A stretch of DNA of 64,000 bases from Pradoshia sp. D12 (GTDB taxonomy: Bacteria > Bacillota > Bacilli > Bacillales > Pradoshiaceae): the NCBI RefSeq assembly GCF_008935075.1, contig NZ_CP044545.1:268501-332500 (forward strand), read 5' to 3'. A program made the translations under genes and the position numbers. Positions 1 through 8,025 of the stretch are shown here, in pieces. The stretch's first letter is position 1; each line of letters starts with the position of its first letter. The notes under the pieces are model-generated. The model was not told where the DNA came from. It saw only the letters and a program-made list of their open reading frames with translations, and did no database searches.

Positions 1-120
1 AAACTTAAAAAAGTAAGCACTTTCATGTAATGAATTTTATTTATTGATATACTAGTATAATAAGTAGGTGTTCTAAAGAATGCCCTTTAAGAACGCTGAC
101 TTCCGGGAGTGTGAAAAGTA

Positions 121-1044
121 GTGAATAAATGGGCAAAGGATATTTATCAACCTAAAGTTTTAGATGGATCTATTTTGGCTTCTTATCGTCTTCAAGGATT
201 AAATACAGATGTGACTGGATTTAATCAATTTGAAACACATGGTACATATGAGATTTATGTCTTTGAAGAGGGGCAGTGTAATTATTTTATTCATAATAAA
301 ATGTATGACTTACAACCAGGAGATATCATTCTTTTGGACAGATTTACTTTACATAAGACAAATACTGTTTCTCCTGATACCTATGTAAGGAGTACCATTC
401 ATTTTTCACCAGCTTGGTTAGGGAGGTTATTTCCTGTTTTGGGCATGCCAAATCTTTTGGACCCTTTTCAAAAGCTGAATAACTGTATTTTGCGAACTGG
501 ATTTGATGCTTCGGGTAAATATGTTGCAGAGAAAATTAAATGGTTCGCAAAGCAACTGGAGATAATCGATCAGGAGTTTCAATCTACAGGTAAAATAAAT
601 TCGATATTAGAAACAGAACTGAAAATAGAATTTCTCCAACTATTGATGAAGATTTATAAAATGAGCCAATGTTCACAGCTGCACGTCGAACAAAAGAAGA
701 CAGAAAAGAAACAGCATGCTGAGAATATTCTCTCATGGATTAATCAGCACTATTGCGAAAAAATCAGCTTAGAACGTATTGCAAAAGAGTTTAATCTAAA
801 TAAATACTATGTATCCCATGTCTTTAAAGAGGTTACTGGCTATACGGTCATGGAATATGTAATGGAATGCAGACTGATTCAGGTAAAGTATTTATTGGAA
901 ATGAAGCTTGATCAATCACTGGAAGACATATTCCGCTCGACGGGTTTTGGAAGTGCCGCCCACTTCAGTCGCTTTTTTAAAGAGAGAATTGGGATGACAC
1001 CAACTAGTTATCGGAAAATGAAAGGAAGACAAACTTTTGGTTAA
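121..1044 (+). CDS. AraC-family transcriptional regulator
   Basis: A 307-residue regulator. The N-terminal part (about residues 25-110) is rich in beta strands and matches an AraC-type cupin ligand-binding domain. The C-terminal 100 residues carry two helix-turn-helix motifs; the second contains the AraC signature around F-G-S-A-A-H-F-S-R-F-F-K and ends in G-M-T-P-T-S-Y-R. The start is GTG. It lies directly upstream of a sugar symporter and glycosidase on the same strand, so it probably senses the sugar and controls them, and the palindrome array behind its stop codon is the obvious place to look for its operators. The ligand cannot be read from the sequence. Confidence 0.9.
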   Translation: MNKWAKDIYQPKVLDGSILASYRLQGLNTDVTGFNQFETHGTYEIYVFEEGQCNYFIHNKMYDLQPGDIILLDRFTLHKTNTVSPDTYVRSTIHFSPAWLGRLFPVLGMPNLLDPFQKLNNCILRTGFDASGKYVAEKIKWFAKQLEIIDQEFQSTGKINSILETELKIEFLQLLMKIYKMSQCSQLHVEQKKTEKKQHAENILSWINQHYCEKISLERIAKEFNLNKYYVSHVFKEVTGYTVMEYVMECRLIQVKYLLEMKLDQSLEDIFRSTGFGSAAHFSRFFKERIGMTPTSYRKMKGRQTFG

Positions 1045-1047
1045 TTA

Positions 1048-1333
1048 TGCTCAGTACTGAGCAATCTAAATTTTCTATATCAAAAAGTTAGAAAACAACA
1101 CTCATACCAATTTATAAGTAACTTTGATTGAATATGCTCAATATTGAGCAATATCTCGATTTATGTAACAAAGAAAGAAGAACACAATATACATACCAAA
1201 TTATAAATAAAACTTTAATAAATTATGCTCAATATTGAGCAAATGTAAGGCTGTTCCGTTCATAAGAGTAAACACCCTTCTATCTTAAGAAAAAGAAGGT
1301 ATATGTTTAGTTAATTATGCTCAATACTGAGCA
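1048..1333. repeat. Array of four TGCTCA-N4-TGAGCA palindromes
   Basis: Four 16-bp palindromes lie at 1048-1063, 1135-1150, 1226-1241 and 1318-1333, so they start 87, 91 and 92 bp apart. Copies 2 and 3 read TGCTCAATATTGAGCA, copy 1 has GTAC in the centre and copy 4 has ATAC. Copies 2 and 3 also share upstream sequence (CATACCAA, then TTATAA, then ACTTT), so the array looks like a degraded tandem repeat of about 90 bp. It fills the gap between the AraC gene and the symporter gene. I infer a multi-site operator, possibly with DNA looping. The bound protein could be the AraC protein or the GntR protein downstream. Confidence 0.75.
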
Positions 1334-1370
1334 AATTATATTTGTTGGATAGATTAAGGAGGATAACTAA

Positions 1371-2780
1371 ATGAGCATGAGAGAACCAGTACTCCAGCAG
1401 GAGGAACAACTTAACTCTAGTACGGTAAGACCATTCGGCTTACGAGATAAAGTAGGCTATTTACTAGGTGACTTTGGAAACGATTTCTTTTTCTTATTAA
1501 CTAGTACATTTTTAATGGTATTTTATACAGATATTTTCCATATTAGTGCTGCAACAGTAGGGGTATTATTTATGGTCGCTCGACTATGGGACGCATTTGC
1601 TGATGTAGCTTGGGGACGTTTTATTGATACACGACCAACAACAAAAAATGGAAAGTTTAAGCCTTGGATATTGCGTATGTCATTCCCATTAGTATTTACA
1701 GGTGTTTTAATGTTCACAACCATTCCTGGAATGTCAGATGGATTCTATCTAGCATGGGCATTTGTGACATATATTGTTTGGGGTACATTATACAGTACAG
1801 TTAATATTCCTTATGGATCAATGGCTTCTGTTATTACAGCTGATCCAGTTGAAAGAACAACATTGTCTACATGGCGTACAGTAGGTGCTAGCTTAGCAGG
1901 TCTTATTATTAATGTTCTTGGACCAATGATTGTATTTATTGATAACAAAATTAGTGCAGATCGCATGTTCATGACAGCTTGTATCTTCGGTGTGTTAGCA
2001 ATTGCTTGTTATATTGGTTGCTACAAACTTTCAACAGAACGTATTGAGGCACCAGCAAAAGAAGTGAAGAAGGGTGATTTCCTGCGTTCTTTGAAAAGCT
2101 TAGTGAAAAATAAACCATTCCTATGGGTACTAACAGCATCACTCATGACTATGTTAACATCTTTTATTGTTATGGCAGTTAATACGTACTTGTTCAAAGA
2201 TTATTTCGGTAATGCAGCAGCGCTAAGTATAATTGGACTTGTTCAAATGGCGTCAATGTTCATTACAGTTCCATTAGTTAAGCCACTAGTTGCAAAGTTT
2301 GGTAAAAAGGAAATCTCAATTGTCGGAATGGCATTTGCAAGTGTTATATACATTGCGCTATTCTTCTTAAAAGGTATTGAAACAATGCCGTTTATCGCTA
2401 TTGTAGCACTAGCTATGATGGGCATGAGTTTCTATAGTTTTATTACTTATGCATTCATTTCAGATGTTATTGACTATCATGAATACCTAACATCATTACG
2501 AGAAGATGCAACGGTTTATTCTATTGTTTCTATGTCTAGAAAAATAGGACAAGCAGTAGCTGGTGGTATCGGTGGGGTGGCAATCGCCGCTGTTGGTTAT
2601 AATGCTACATTAGGTACGCAACCACAAGAAGTATTAGATGGTATTTACATGCTAGGTACATTAGTGCCGGGTGTATTATACGGAATCATTGCAGTTGTTT
2701 TATTCATGTATCCTTTAAACAAGCAAAAAACAATTGAATTAAGTAAAGAATTAGAAGCAAAACGTAATGCAAATAGTTAA
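1371..2780 (+). CDS. GPH-family sugar:cation symporter (MFS)
   Basis: A 469-residue membrane protein with about 12 hydrophobic segments, the usual length for glycoside-pentoside-hexuronide symporters (MelB, XynB/YnaJ type). The N-terminal half carries the family signature R-L-W-D-A-F-A-D followed by G-R-F-I-D-T-R, with K-F-K-P-W-I next, as in the cation/sugar-binding region of GPH proteins. A strong AAGGAGG sits 7 bases before the ATG. It imports a glycoside or oligosaccharide with Na+ or H+; its downstream neighbour is an intracellular GH3 glycosidase, so the pair probably takes up and cleaves the same compound. The exact substrate is unknown. Confidence 0.88.
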   Translation: MSMREPVLQQEEQLNSSTVRPFGLRDKVGYLLGDFGNDFFFLLTSTFLMVFYTDIFHISAATVGVLFMVARLWDAFADVAWGRFIDTRPTTKNGKFKPWILRMSFPLVFTGVLMFTTIPGMSDGFYLAWAFVTYIVWGTLYSTVNIPYGSMASVITADPVERTTLSTWRTVGASLAGLIINVLGPMIVFIDNKISADRMFMTACIFGVLAIACYIGCYKLSTERIEAPAKEVKKGDFLRSLKSLVKNKPFLWVLTASLMTMLTSFIVMAVNTYLFKDYFGNAAALSIIGLVQMASMFITVPLVKPLVAKFGKKEISIVGMAFASVIYIALFFLKGIETMPFIAIVALAMMGMSFYSFITYAFISDVIDYHEYLTSLREDATVYSIVSMSRKIGQAVAGGIGGVAIAAVGYNATLGTQPQEVLDGIYMLGTLVPGVLYGIIAVVLFMYPLNKQKTIELSKELEAKRNANS

Positions 2781-2804
2781 TGAATTGAAGATTAAGGATG
2801 AATT

Positions 2805-2842
2805 ATTGGCTCTAATTGGTATGAATAATCATTAGAGCCAAT
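2805..2842. other. 12-bp inverted repeat between symporter and GH3 genes
   Basis: The arms ATTGGCTCTAAT (2805-2816) and ATTAGAGCCAAT (2831-2842) are perfectly complementary across a 14-base loop. No T-run follows directly, so it is a poor intrinsic terminator. A hairpin that stabilises or cuts the transcript between the two genes is more likely. Confidence 0.6.
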
Positions 2843-2873
2843 TCTAGATATTTTACGGTGGAGGATTTAGTTA

Positions 2874-4670
2874 ATGATCGACTTAAAGGAAAAAACAATG
2901 ATGGTAGATTTAAAAGCAAAACCGTTTAATTTAACAGATAAAGATATTAAATGGGTAGAAGATACAATTGCAGAGATGACAATCGAGGAAAAAATCGGTC
3001 AGTTATTCGTAAACATGGGAGCCAGCCGCGATGAAGAGTACTTAAAAGGAATGTTAGCTACTTATCATATCGGTGCCGTTCGTTACAATCCAGCTACAGC
3101 TGAACAAGTATATGACCAAAATAAAATCTTACAAGAAAATAGTAAGGTTCCTCTATTAATAGCTGCAAATACAGAGTGCGGTGGAAATGGTGCTTGTATA
3201 GATGGTACATATGTAGGTCATCAAGTAAAAATAGGTGCTACAAATGATCCTAAGTATGCTTATGAATTGGGGAGAGTATCCGGAGAGGAAGCTGCTGCTA
3301 TCGGGTGTAACTGGAGCTTTGCACCAGTTGTTGATATCGATATGAACTGGAGAAACCCAGTAATATCTACTCGTTGCTACTCCAATAAAGCAGAGCAAGT
3401 TTTAGAATACTCTTTAGAATATATGAGAGGAATAATGGAAAGTGGTATAGCTCCAGCTGCTAAGCACTTCCCTGGAGATGGCGTAGATGAAAGGGATCAT
3501 CACTTATCATTTGCTCCAAACACGTTAACAGTAGAAGAGTGGGATAATACATTCGGAAAAGTATATGGAGGATTAATAGAAGCGGGATTACCTTCTATCA
3601 TGTCAGGACACATCGCTTTACCGGAATATGTACGTCACTTTAAACCAGATGCAACGATTGAAGAGTTAGCAACACCATCAAGTTTAAGTAATATCGTCTT
3701 ACAAAATCTATTAAGAGATAAATTGAACTTTAATGGTGTAATCGTAACGGATGCTTCTCACATGGTAGCGATGACATCTGCTATGAAGCGCAGTGAGATG
3801 TTACCTACAGCTATAGCTGCTGGTTGTGACTTATTCTTATTCTTCAATGACCCGGAGGAAGACTTCAACTGGATGATGGAAGGCTATAAAAAAGGAATCA
3901 TCACTGAAGAAAGACTTGAAGAGGCATTAACTCGTATATTAGGATTGAAAGCATCTTTAGGATTACACACAAAAGCTAAAACTGAAATTTTACAGCCAAA
4001 AGAAGAAGCCATGGCTAAAATCGGAACAGAAGCAAATAAGGCTGTTGCACCAGAAATATCAGATAAAGCGATCACATTAGTGAAGAATAAGCAGGAATTA
4101 TTACCAATCAATCCAGAAAAGAATAAGAGGGTTTTACTTGTTGATGTAAAAGGACCAGAATCTGCTTATGGTAAAATCATGGCTGCTATGTCGGTTGGTA
4201 AGAAAAAGCCAATCGAATTAATGAAGGAATTACTTGAAAAAGCAGGTTTTGAAGTTGAAATATATGAATCTGCAATAGATAAGATATTAAAACTTCCACC
4301 ACAAGAAATGTTAGGTGCAGTCATGAACGTATATGCTCAAAAACGTCCAATATCTGATTTAACAAGTAAGTATGATTTAATCATAAACATAGCAGACGTA
4401 CCACCAAGCACAGATCAGCGTATTCAATGGAATCCTTCAAAGGGAACTCCAGATATACCGTTCTATGTAAATGAAGTACCGACAATATTTATATCTTTAC
4501 AATGTCCATTCCATTTAGCAGATGTACCGCAAGTTAAGACATACATAAATGCCTATGATAGTCATGAACATACATTATCTGCAATAGTTGATAAATTGTT
4601 AGGACGTTCAGAATTTAAAGGTGTAAGCCCTGTCGATGCATTTTGTGGATTTATCGATACAAGAATTTAA
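2874..4670 (+). CDS. Glycoside hydrolase family 3 protein (beta-glucosidase / N-acetylhexosaminidase-like)
   Basis: A 598-residue GH3 enzyme without signal peptide, hence cytoplasmic. The N-terminal TIM-barrel domain (about residues 20-370) has the family landmarks A-A-K-H-F-P-G-D-G and G-V-I-V-T-D-A-S-H, whose Asp is the expected nucleophile. The segment D-E-R-D-H-H after KHFPGDG resembles the His/Asp loop of NagZ-type beta-N-acetylhexosaminidases. Residues from about 400 on form the C-terminal alpha/beta domain. It follows the GPH symporter closely and probably cleaves what that protein imports. Start chosen at the ATG after GTGGAGG; ATGs at 2898 and 2901 are alternatives. Substrate specificity is not determined. 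Confidence 0.88.
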   Translation: MIDLKEKTMMVDLKAKPFNLTDKDIKWVEDTIAEMTIEEKIGQLFVNMGASRDEEYLKGMLATYHIGAVRYNPATAEQVYDQNKILQENSKVPLLIAANTECGGNGACIDGTYVGHQVKIGATNDPKYAYELGRVSGEEAAAIGCNWSFAPVVDIDMNWRNPVISTRCYSNKAEQVLEYSLEYMRGIMESGIAPAAKHFPGDGVDERDHHLSFAPNTLTVEEWDNTFGKVYGGLIEAGLPSIMSGHIALPEYVRHFKPDATIEELATPSSLSNIVLQNLLRDKLNFNGVIVTDASHMVAMTSAMKRSEMLPTAIAAGCDLFLFFNDPEEDFNWMMEGYKKGIITEERLEEALTRILGLKASLGLHTKAKTEILQPKEEAMAKIGTEANKAVAPEISDKAITLVKNKQELLPINPEKNKRVLLVDVKGPESAYGKIMAAMSVGKKKPIELMKELLEKAGFEVEIYESAIDKILKLPPQEMLGAVMNVYAQKRPISDLTSKYDLIINIADVPPSTDQRIQWNPSKGTPDIPFYVNEVPTIFISLQCPFHLADVPQVKTYINAYDSHEHTLSAIVDKLLGRSEFKGVSPVDAFCGFIDTRI

Positions 4671-4741
4671 TGAAGTGTTTATATAAATAATAGGTTTTTA
4701 GATTATGTAATTTAAAACATCATTTCATTTCTGCCGTAGGT

Positions 4742-4780
4742 AAGAAGATAGTTAGACGGAATTTAACTATCTTCTTTACT
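4742..4780 (+). terminator. Intrinsic terminator-like hairpin after GH3 gene
   Basis: Arms of 13 bases at 4742-4754 and 4764-4776 are complementary around a 9-base loop, followed by a short T-rich stretch. It probably ends the symporter-GH3 transcript and lies in the untranslated region upstream of the GntR gene. Confidence 0.65.
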
Positions 4781-4838
4781 TATATAAAGCTTTGAACAGA
4801 GACTAGCAGTGTTTTCTCTAATAGGAGTGAGACTAAGT

Positions 4839-5555
4839 ATGGTGAAAATGTTATCAAGGTTACCAGGTGAGAATAATAATAACTACTCGTATAGAGCAAT
4901 TAAAGAAGGGATATTATCATTAGAATTACTGCCTGGACAGTTATTGAGTGTTGGAGAACTGACTGAGGCATTAAAAGTATCAAGTACGCCTATAAAAAGT
5001 GCGTTATGGAAACTACATCAAGAGCATCTTGTAGATGTTATTCCACAAGTTGGGTCATATGTTTCAAGAATAAATTTGGAATTGGTTGAAGAAGCGTCGT
5101 TTATGTGGTTTGACTTAGAAAAGAAATATTTAAAATCAGCATGTAATTATTTTTCTGAAGAGAATGTTGATCAGTTAAGGAGAAATCTTGATCTTCAAGA
5201 AATACTGTTGATTCAACAAAACACACTGAGTCCAAAAAAGATGACTAGACAATTTAATGAATTAGATGATGGCTTTCATTCGATTATCTTCCGAGGCCAT
5301 CATAGGGATAATACTTGGAAAGCAATTTCACGTATGAATATGGATTATCACCGAATGATTAACTTTAGCCAACATCATTTTGAACAGATGATTGCTGAAC
5401 ATAGAAATATACTTTCTATAATTGAGAATAAAGAGATGGAACGAGTGGAAGATACTCTTAAAAAACATATATTCAAACCACTAGATTATTGGAGAAGGTA
5501 TAAAGAAGAAATCTGCGAGAAGAATGAGCGCAAAATATTCATGGCTACAACATGA
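4839..5555 (+). CDS. GntR-family (FadR/FCD-type) transcriptional regulator
   Basis: A 238-residue protein with an N-terminal winged helix (about residues 15-80, including P-G-Q-L-L-S-V-G-E-L and the recognition-helix region V-S-S-T-P-I-K) and an all-helical C-terminal FCD-like ligand domain. FCD metal ligands can be suggested at the D-D-G-F-H and E-H-R-N-I motifs. The start was set at the ATG at 4839 behind AGGAG; in-frame codons upstream lack a ribosome site. It sits behind a terminator after the GH3 gene and may regulate the sugar genes or act elsewhere. Two unrelated regulators flank this small catabolic unit. Confidence 0.85.
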   Translation: MVKMLSRLPGENNNNYSYRAIKEGILSLELLPGQLLSVGELTEALKVSSTPIKSALWKLHQEHLVDVIPQVGSYVSRINLELVEEASFMWFDLEKKYLKSACNYFSEENVDQLRRNLDLQEILLIQQNTLSPKKMTRQFNELDDGFHSIIFRGHHRDNTWKAISRMNMDYHRMINFSQHHFEQMIAEHRNILSIIENKEMERVEDTLKKHIFKPLDYWRRYKEEICEKNERKIFMATT

Positions 5556-5579
5556 TCTTACGTTAACGTAATAAAAATT

Positions 5580-5631
5580 ACAAAGAAGCCTCTCAAAAGC
5601 TACGCACTTTTAAGGGACTTCTTTTTAAGTT
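5580..5631 (+). terminator. Imperfect terminator hairpin
   Basis: AAAGAAGCCTCTCAAAAGC and GCACTTTTAAGGGACTTCTT form an imperfect stem followed by TTTT. It lies between the GntR gene and the convergent dehydrogenase gene and may serve the former. Confidence 0.45.
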
Positions 5632-5705
5632 ATTAACATAAAAATGTCGATTGTAATTTTTATAATATTAAAGAGTCTTTAGTGTCTTTAATGCACGATG
5701 AATTA

Positions 5706-6722
5706 TTAATCAGTAAGATCTACAACAACTTTAATCGTTTCATTGGCAGCGATAGCTGTGTCAAAAGCCTTTGAAAGGTCGTCTAATTTATAGACTTGCG
5801 TTACCATTGTTGCGATTGGTGTTTTTTTCTTCTCAATATGATCAACAACACGTACGATATCTTCATGTGTATATCCGCTTGCACCAATAATTTTTACTTC
5901 TTTACTCATAATATCCGAGAAACTTACTGGTACGTCTTGTTTGTACACGGCAACAATGGCAAAACGAGCATCAGGTTTTGCCATTTTGAATGCTTGTTCA
6001 AATAATGGAGGAGCACCGGCAGCATCAATAAAAGCATCCACATTTGGAAGTGGAAAACCATAGTATTCAGCTGTGCCGAAATATTCAACAAGTGTTGTGG
6101 CTAGATCCTGTTTAGTGGTATTGATTGTTTTCGCACCTAATTCTTGAGCTTTAGCTAAACGCCAATCATTGATATCTACTACAACCACATCTTTAATACC
6201 TTCTCCGATCAAGCCGGCAGCAGCTGATAATCCGATCGGACCGGCACCAAGTACTACGATATGTTCACCTGGTTTAGGGTTAGTTGAGAAAGCACCATGA
6301 AAACCAACGCTCATCGGCTCCATTAATGCCGCTTCTTCAGGTGTTACTTCATCTGAGAAAGTGTATAAGTTATGATTTAAGGCTGCATCTTCGATGACCA
6401 CAAATTGAGAAAATCCGCCTGCTTCACAAGAAAGTGCCTTACCAACTCGTTTAGCGGTAATCGGATTCACCCCAACGCGCATTCCAACTTGAATGTCCTT
6501 TACCTCTGAACCAACCTCTGCGACTTCACCGAAAAATTCATGCCCAAATTCTTTTTCATAACGGATGCCCATATTTCCGGCACCAGCTTTTACAATATTT
6601 ATATCTGTACCGCAAATACCACAACGCAATGTACGCAATAATACATCCTTCGGTCCGATTGTTGGCATTGGTAACTCTTCAACTCGTACATCATTTAAGC
6701 CATGATAAACTCCTGCTTTCAT
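5706..6722 (-). CDS. Zinc-type alcohol dehydrogenase (MDR family)
   Basis: A 338-residue medium-chain dehydrogenase. Catalytic zinc ligands are visible as Cys37 in R-C-G-I-C-G-T-D and His61-Glu62 in F-G-H-E-F; the Rossmann nucleotide motif is V-L-G-A-G-P-I-G-L. The lobe that usually holds four structural-zinc cysteines has only one Cys (S-C-E-A-G-G), so the structural zinc is probably absent. The start was set at ATG 6722 because the GGGGTGA ribosome site precedes it; an in-frame GTG three codons upstream overlaps that site. The gene is alone and opposite to its neighbours. The substrate, possibly a polyol or sugar alcohol, is unknown. Confidence 0.87.
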   Translation of the reverse strand: MKAGVYHGLNDVRVEELPMPTIGPKDVLLRTLRCGICGTDINIVKAGAGNMGIRYEKEFGHEFFGEVAEVGSEVKDIQVGMRVGVNPITAKRVGKALSCEAGGFSQFVVIEDAALNHNLYTFSDEVTPEEAALMEPMSVGFHGAFSTNPKPGEHIVVLGAGPIGLSAAAGLIGEGIKDVVVVDINDWRLAKAQELGAKTINTTKQDLATTLVEYFGTAEYYGFPLPNVDAFIDAAGAPPLFEQAFKMAKPDARFAIVAVYKQDVPVSFSDIMSKEVKIIGASGYTHEDIVRVVDHIEKKKTPIATMVTQVYKLDDLSKAFDTAIAANETIKVVVDLTD

Positions 6723-7023
6723 CTCATTCACCCCAATTTTTATAAGTATACTTAATTTTATGACAATTAATATACCAGAGCAATTTGGAACCTTTTATAT
6801 GAACAATAAAAATGTTACTAATCTCCCAAAGATATTTATTATAGGTGGTAATATATGTATATAGTATTTGAAATCTATATATCTGTAATTTCTATTAATT
6901 ATTGACAAGTAATCAGTATTGCTATTGGTATTGTTTGTAAACGGATTTATCTCAAAATTATTAATGAGACCGACAGACTCTCCGAAACCTGAGTAACTGA
7001 AAGAAACTTTATTTTAAAAAATT
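6723..7023. other. Intergenic region, no gene seen
   Basis: An A+T-rich stretch between divergent genes. It must hold the promoter of the dehydrogenase, but I see no convincing -35/-10 pair, operator or RNA structure apart from an isolated TTGACA at about 6903. Confidence 0.5.
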
Positions 7024-7049
7024 AAAACCGGAAACGGAATAGCCTCGTC
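7024..7049 (+). promoter_or_regulatory. Candidate ECF-sigma promoter (autoregulation)
   Basis: AAAACC at 7024-7029, 16 bases, then CGTC at 7046-7049 fits the Bacillus ECF pattern (AAAC-like -35 and CGTC -10). It sits 25 bases before an ECF sigma gene, the classic place for self-activation. The -35 is one base off the usual TGAAAC. Confidence 0.4.
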
Positions 7050-7073
7050 AATATTTAGGAAGGGGGAGAAATA

Positions 7074-7628
7074 GTGGATGAAATAACAATGGAACACCTC
7101 GTTATTGAGGAAAAGGAGATCATCATCGACGAACTGATGGACCAATATGGGCAAGAAATTTTACAACTCTCCTATTCTTATGTGAAGAATCGTGAACTTG
7201 CTGAGGACCTTACCCAAGATATCTTTGTAAAATGCTATCAATCCCTTCATACATATAAGGGGAAATCAAAAATTAGGACATGGTTGTGGAGAATAGCTAT
7301 TAATCATTGCAAGGATTATTTGAAAAGCTGGTACAAAAACCATGTCTTCCTCTCAAGTGATGAATACATTTATTCTGGTGAAAGTGGGCATAGCACTGAA
7401 CAAGCGGTTATTCGGCAAGATGAAGAAGAACGTCTGGTGCATTCTGTTATGCATCTGCCGATTAAATATCGGGAAGTCATCTATCTTCATTATTTTGAGG
7501 AGATGCCCATTCGTGAAATGGCGCAGGTACTATATATTAATAACAATACAGTGAAAACGAGACTCCGCAGGGCGAAGACACTTTTAAAGGATAGTTGGGA
7601 GGGATATAGCGAATGGAAGAACGGTTGA
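7074..7628 (+). CDS. ECF (sigma-70 family) RNA polymerase sigma factor
   Basis: A 184-residue sigma factor. Region 2 (about residues 20-90) includes D-L-T-Q-D-I-F-V-K-C-Y and T-W-L-W-R-I-A-I-N-H-C-K-D; region 4 (about 120-175) carries Y-R-E-V-I-Y-L-H-Y-F-E-E-M and a helix-turn-helix with N-N-N-T-V-K-T-R-L-R-R-A. The GTG start follows GAAGGGGGAG. It overlaps the PadR-like gene by 16 bases and heads an operon with an FtsW/RodA-like protein, which suggests a cell-envelope stress or division response. No recognisable transmembrane anti-sigma gene is linked. Confidence 0.9.
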   Translation: MDEITMEHLVIEEKEIIIDELMDQYGQEILQLSYSYVKNRELAEDLTQDIFVKCYQSLHTYKGKSKIRTWLWRIAINHCKDYLKSWYKNHVFLSSDEYIYSGESGHSTEQAVIRQDEEERLVHSVMHLPIKYREVIYLHYFEEMPIREMAQVLYINNNTVKTRLRRAKTLLKDSWEGYSEWKNG

Positions 7629-8020
7629 AGGGTCTTAAAAAGGCTATGAAGGAAACTTGCATGCGGGAGCTAGATTTCTCAGAAACTATGAAAAAGCGCA
7701 TTCATAAGTCCATCGCAAAAGAATCATTCAGCGAGCAGGATATGTTCATTAACCTCCTCCAGCTTCTTTTAAAGGAAAGGACAGGCTTTGAATTAACAAG
7801 GCTTCTTGCAGTAAGAGGCATAAGAAAGTATGAGGACCAGGAAGGTTCTATATATGCGTTTTTGCATGAACAGGAGCTAGCGGGAATCATTACGGCTTCA
7901 TGGGGATCATCAGGAGAAAAAAAGTATCAGCTGACCGACAAGGGGAGACGTGCGCTTGAAAAGTCTGATGAACGAGTATGGCTAGCTAGTCTTACCTTGA
8001 GAGGACAGGCGGAGAGGTGA
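7613..8020 (+). CDS. PadR-like winged-helix protein
   Basis: A 135-residue protein. Residues 45-125 fit the PadR fold: a first helix pair, a wing with G-S-S-G-E-K-K-Y-Q-L-T-D-K-G-R-R-A-L. The N-terminal 40 residues are charged and helical and are not part of the PadR domain; in this position they could contact the sigma factor. The gene overlaps the sigma gene upstream and the FtsW-like gene is 5 bases downstream, so all three are translationally coupled. Whether it is a DNA-binding repressor or an unusual anti-sigma factor is open. Confidence 0.75.
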   Translation: MEERLKGLKKAMKETCMRELDFSETMKKRIHKSIAKESFSEQDMFINLLQLLLKERTGFELTRLLAVRGIRKYEDQEGSIYAFLHEQELAGIITASWGSSGEKKYQLTDKGRRALEKSDERVWLASLTLRGQAER

Positions 8021-8025
8021 TCAGA

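Noticed and set aside
43..61. Promoter TTGATA ... TATAAT before the AraC gene
   Set aside because: The two hexamers are only seven bases apart, and no acceptable -35 lies 16-18 bases before TATAAT.
1048..1333. CRISPR array
   Set aside because: The repeats are 16-base palindromes, spacing is about 90 bases, the intervening DNA is partly repeated itself, and no cas genes are near.
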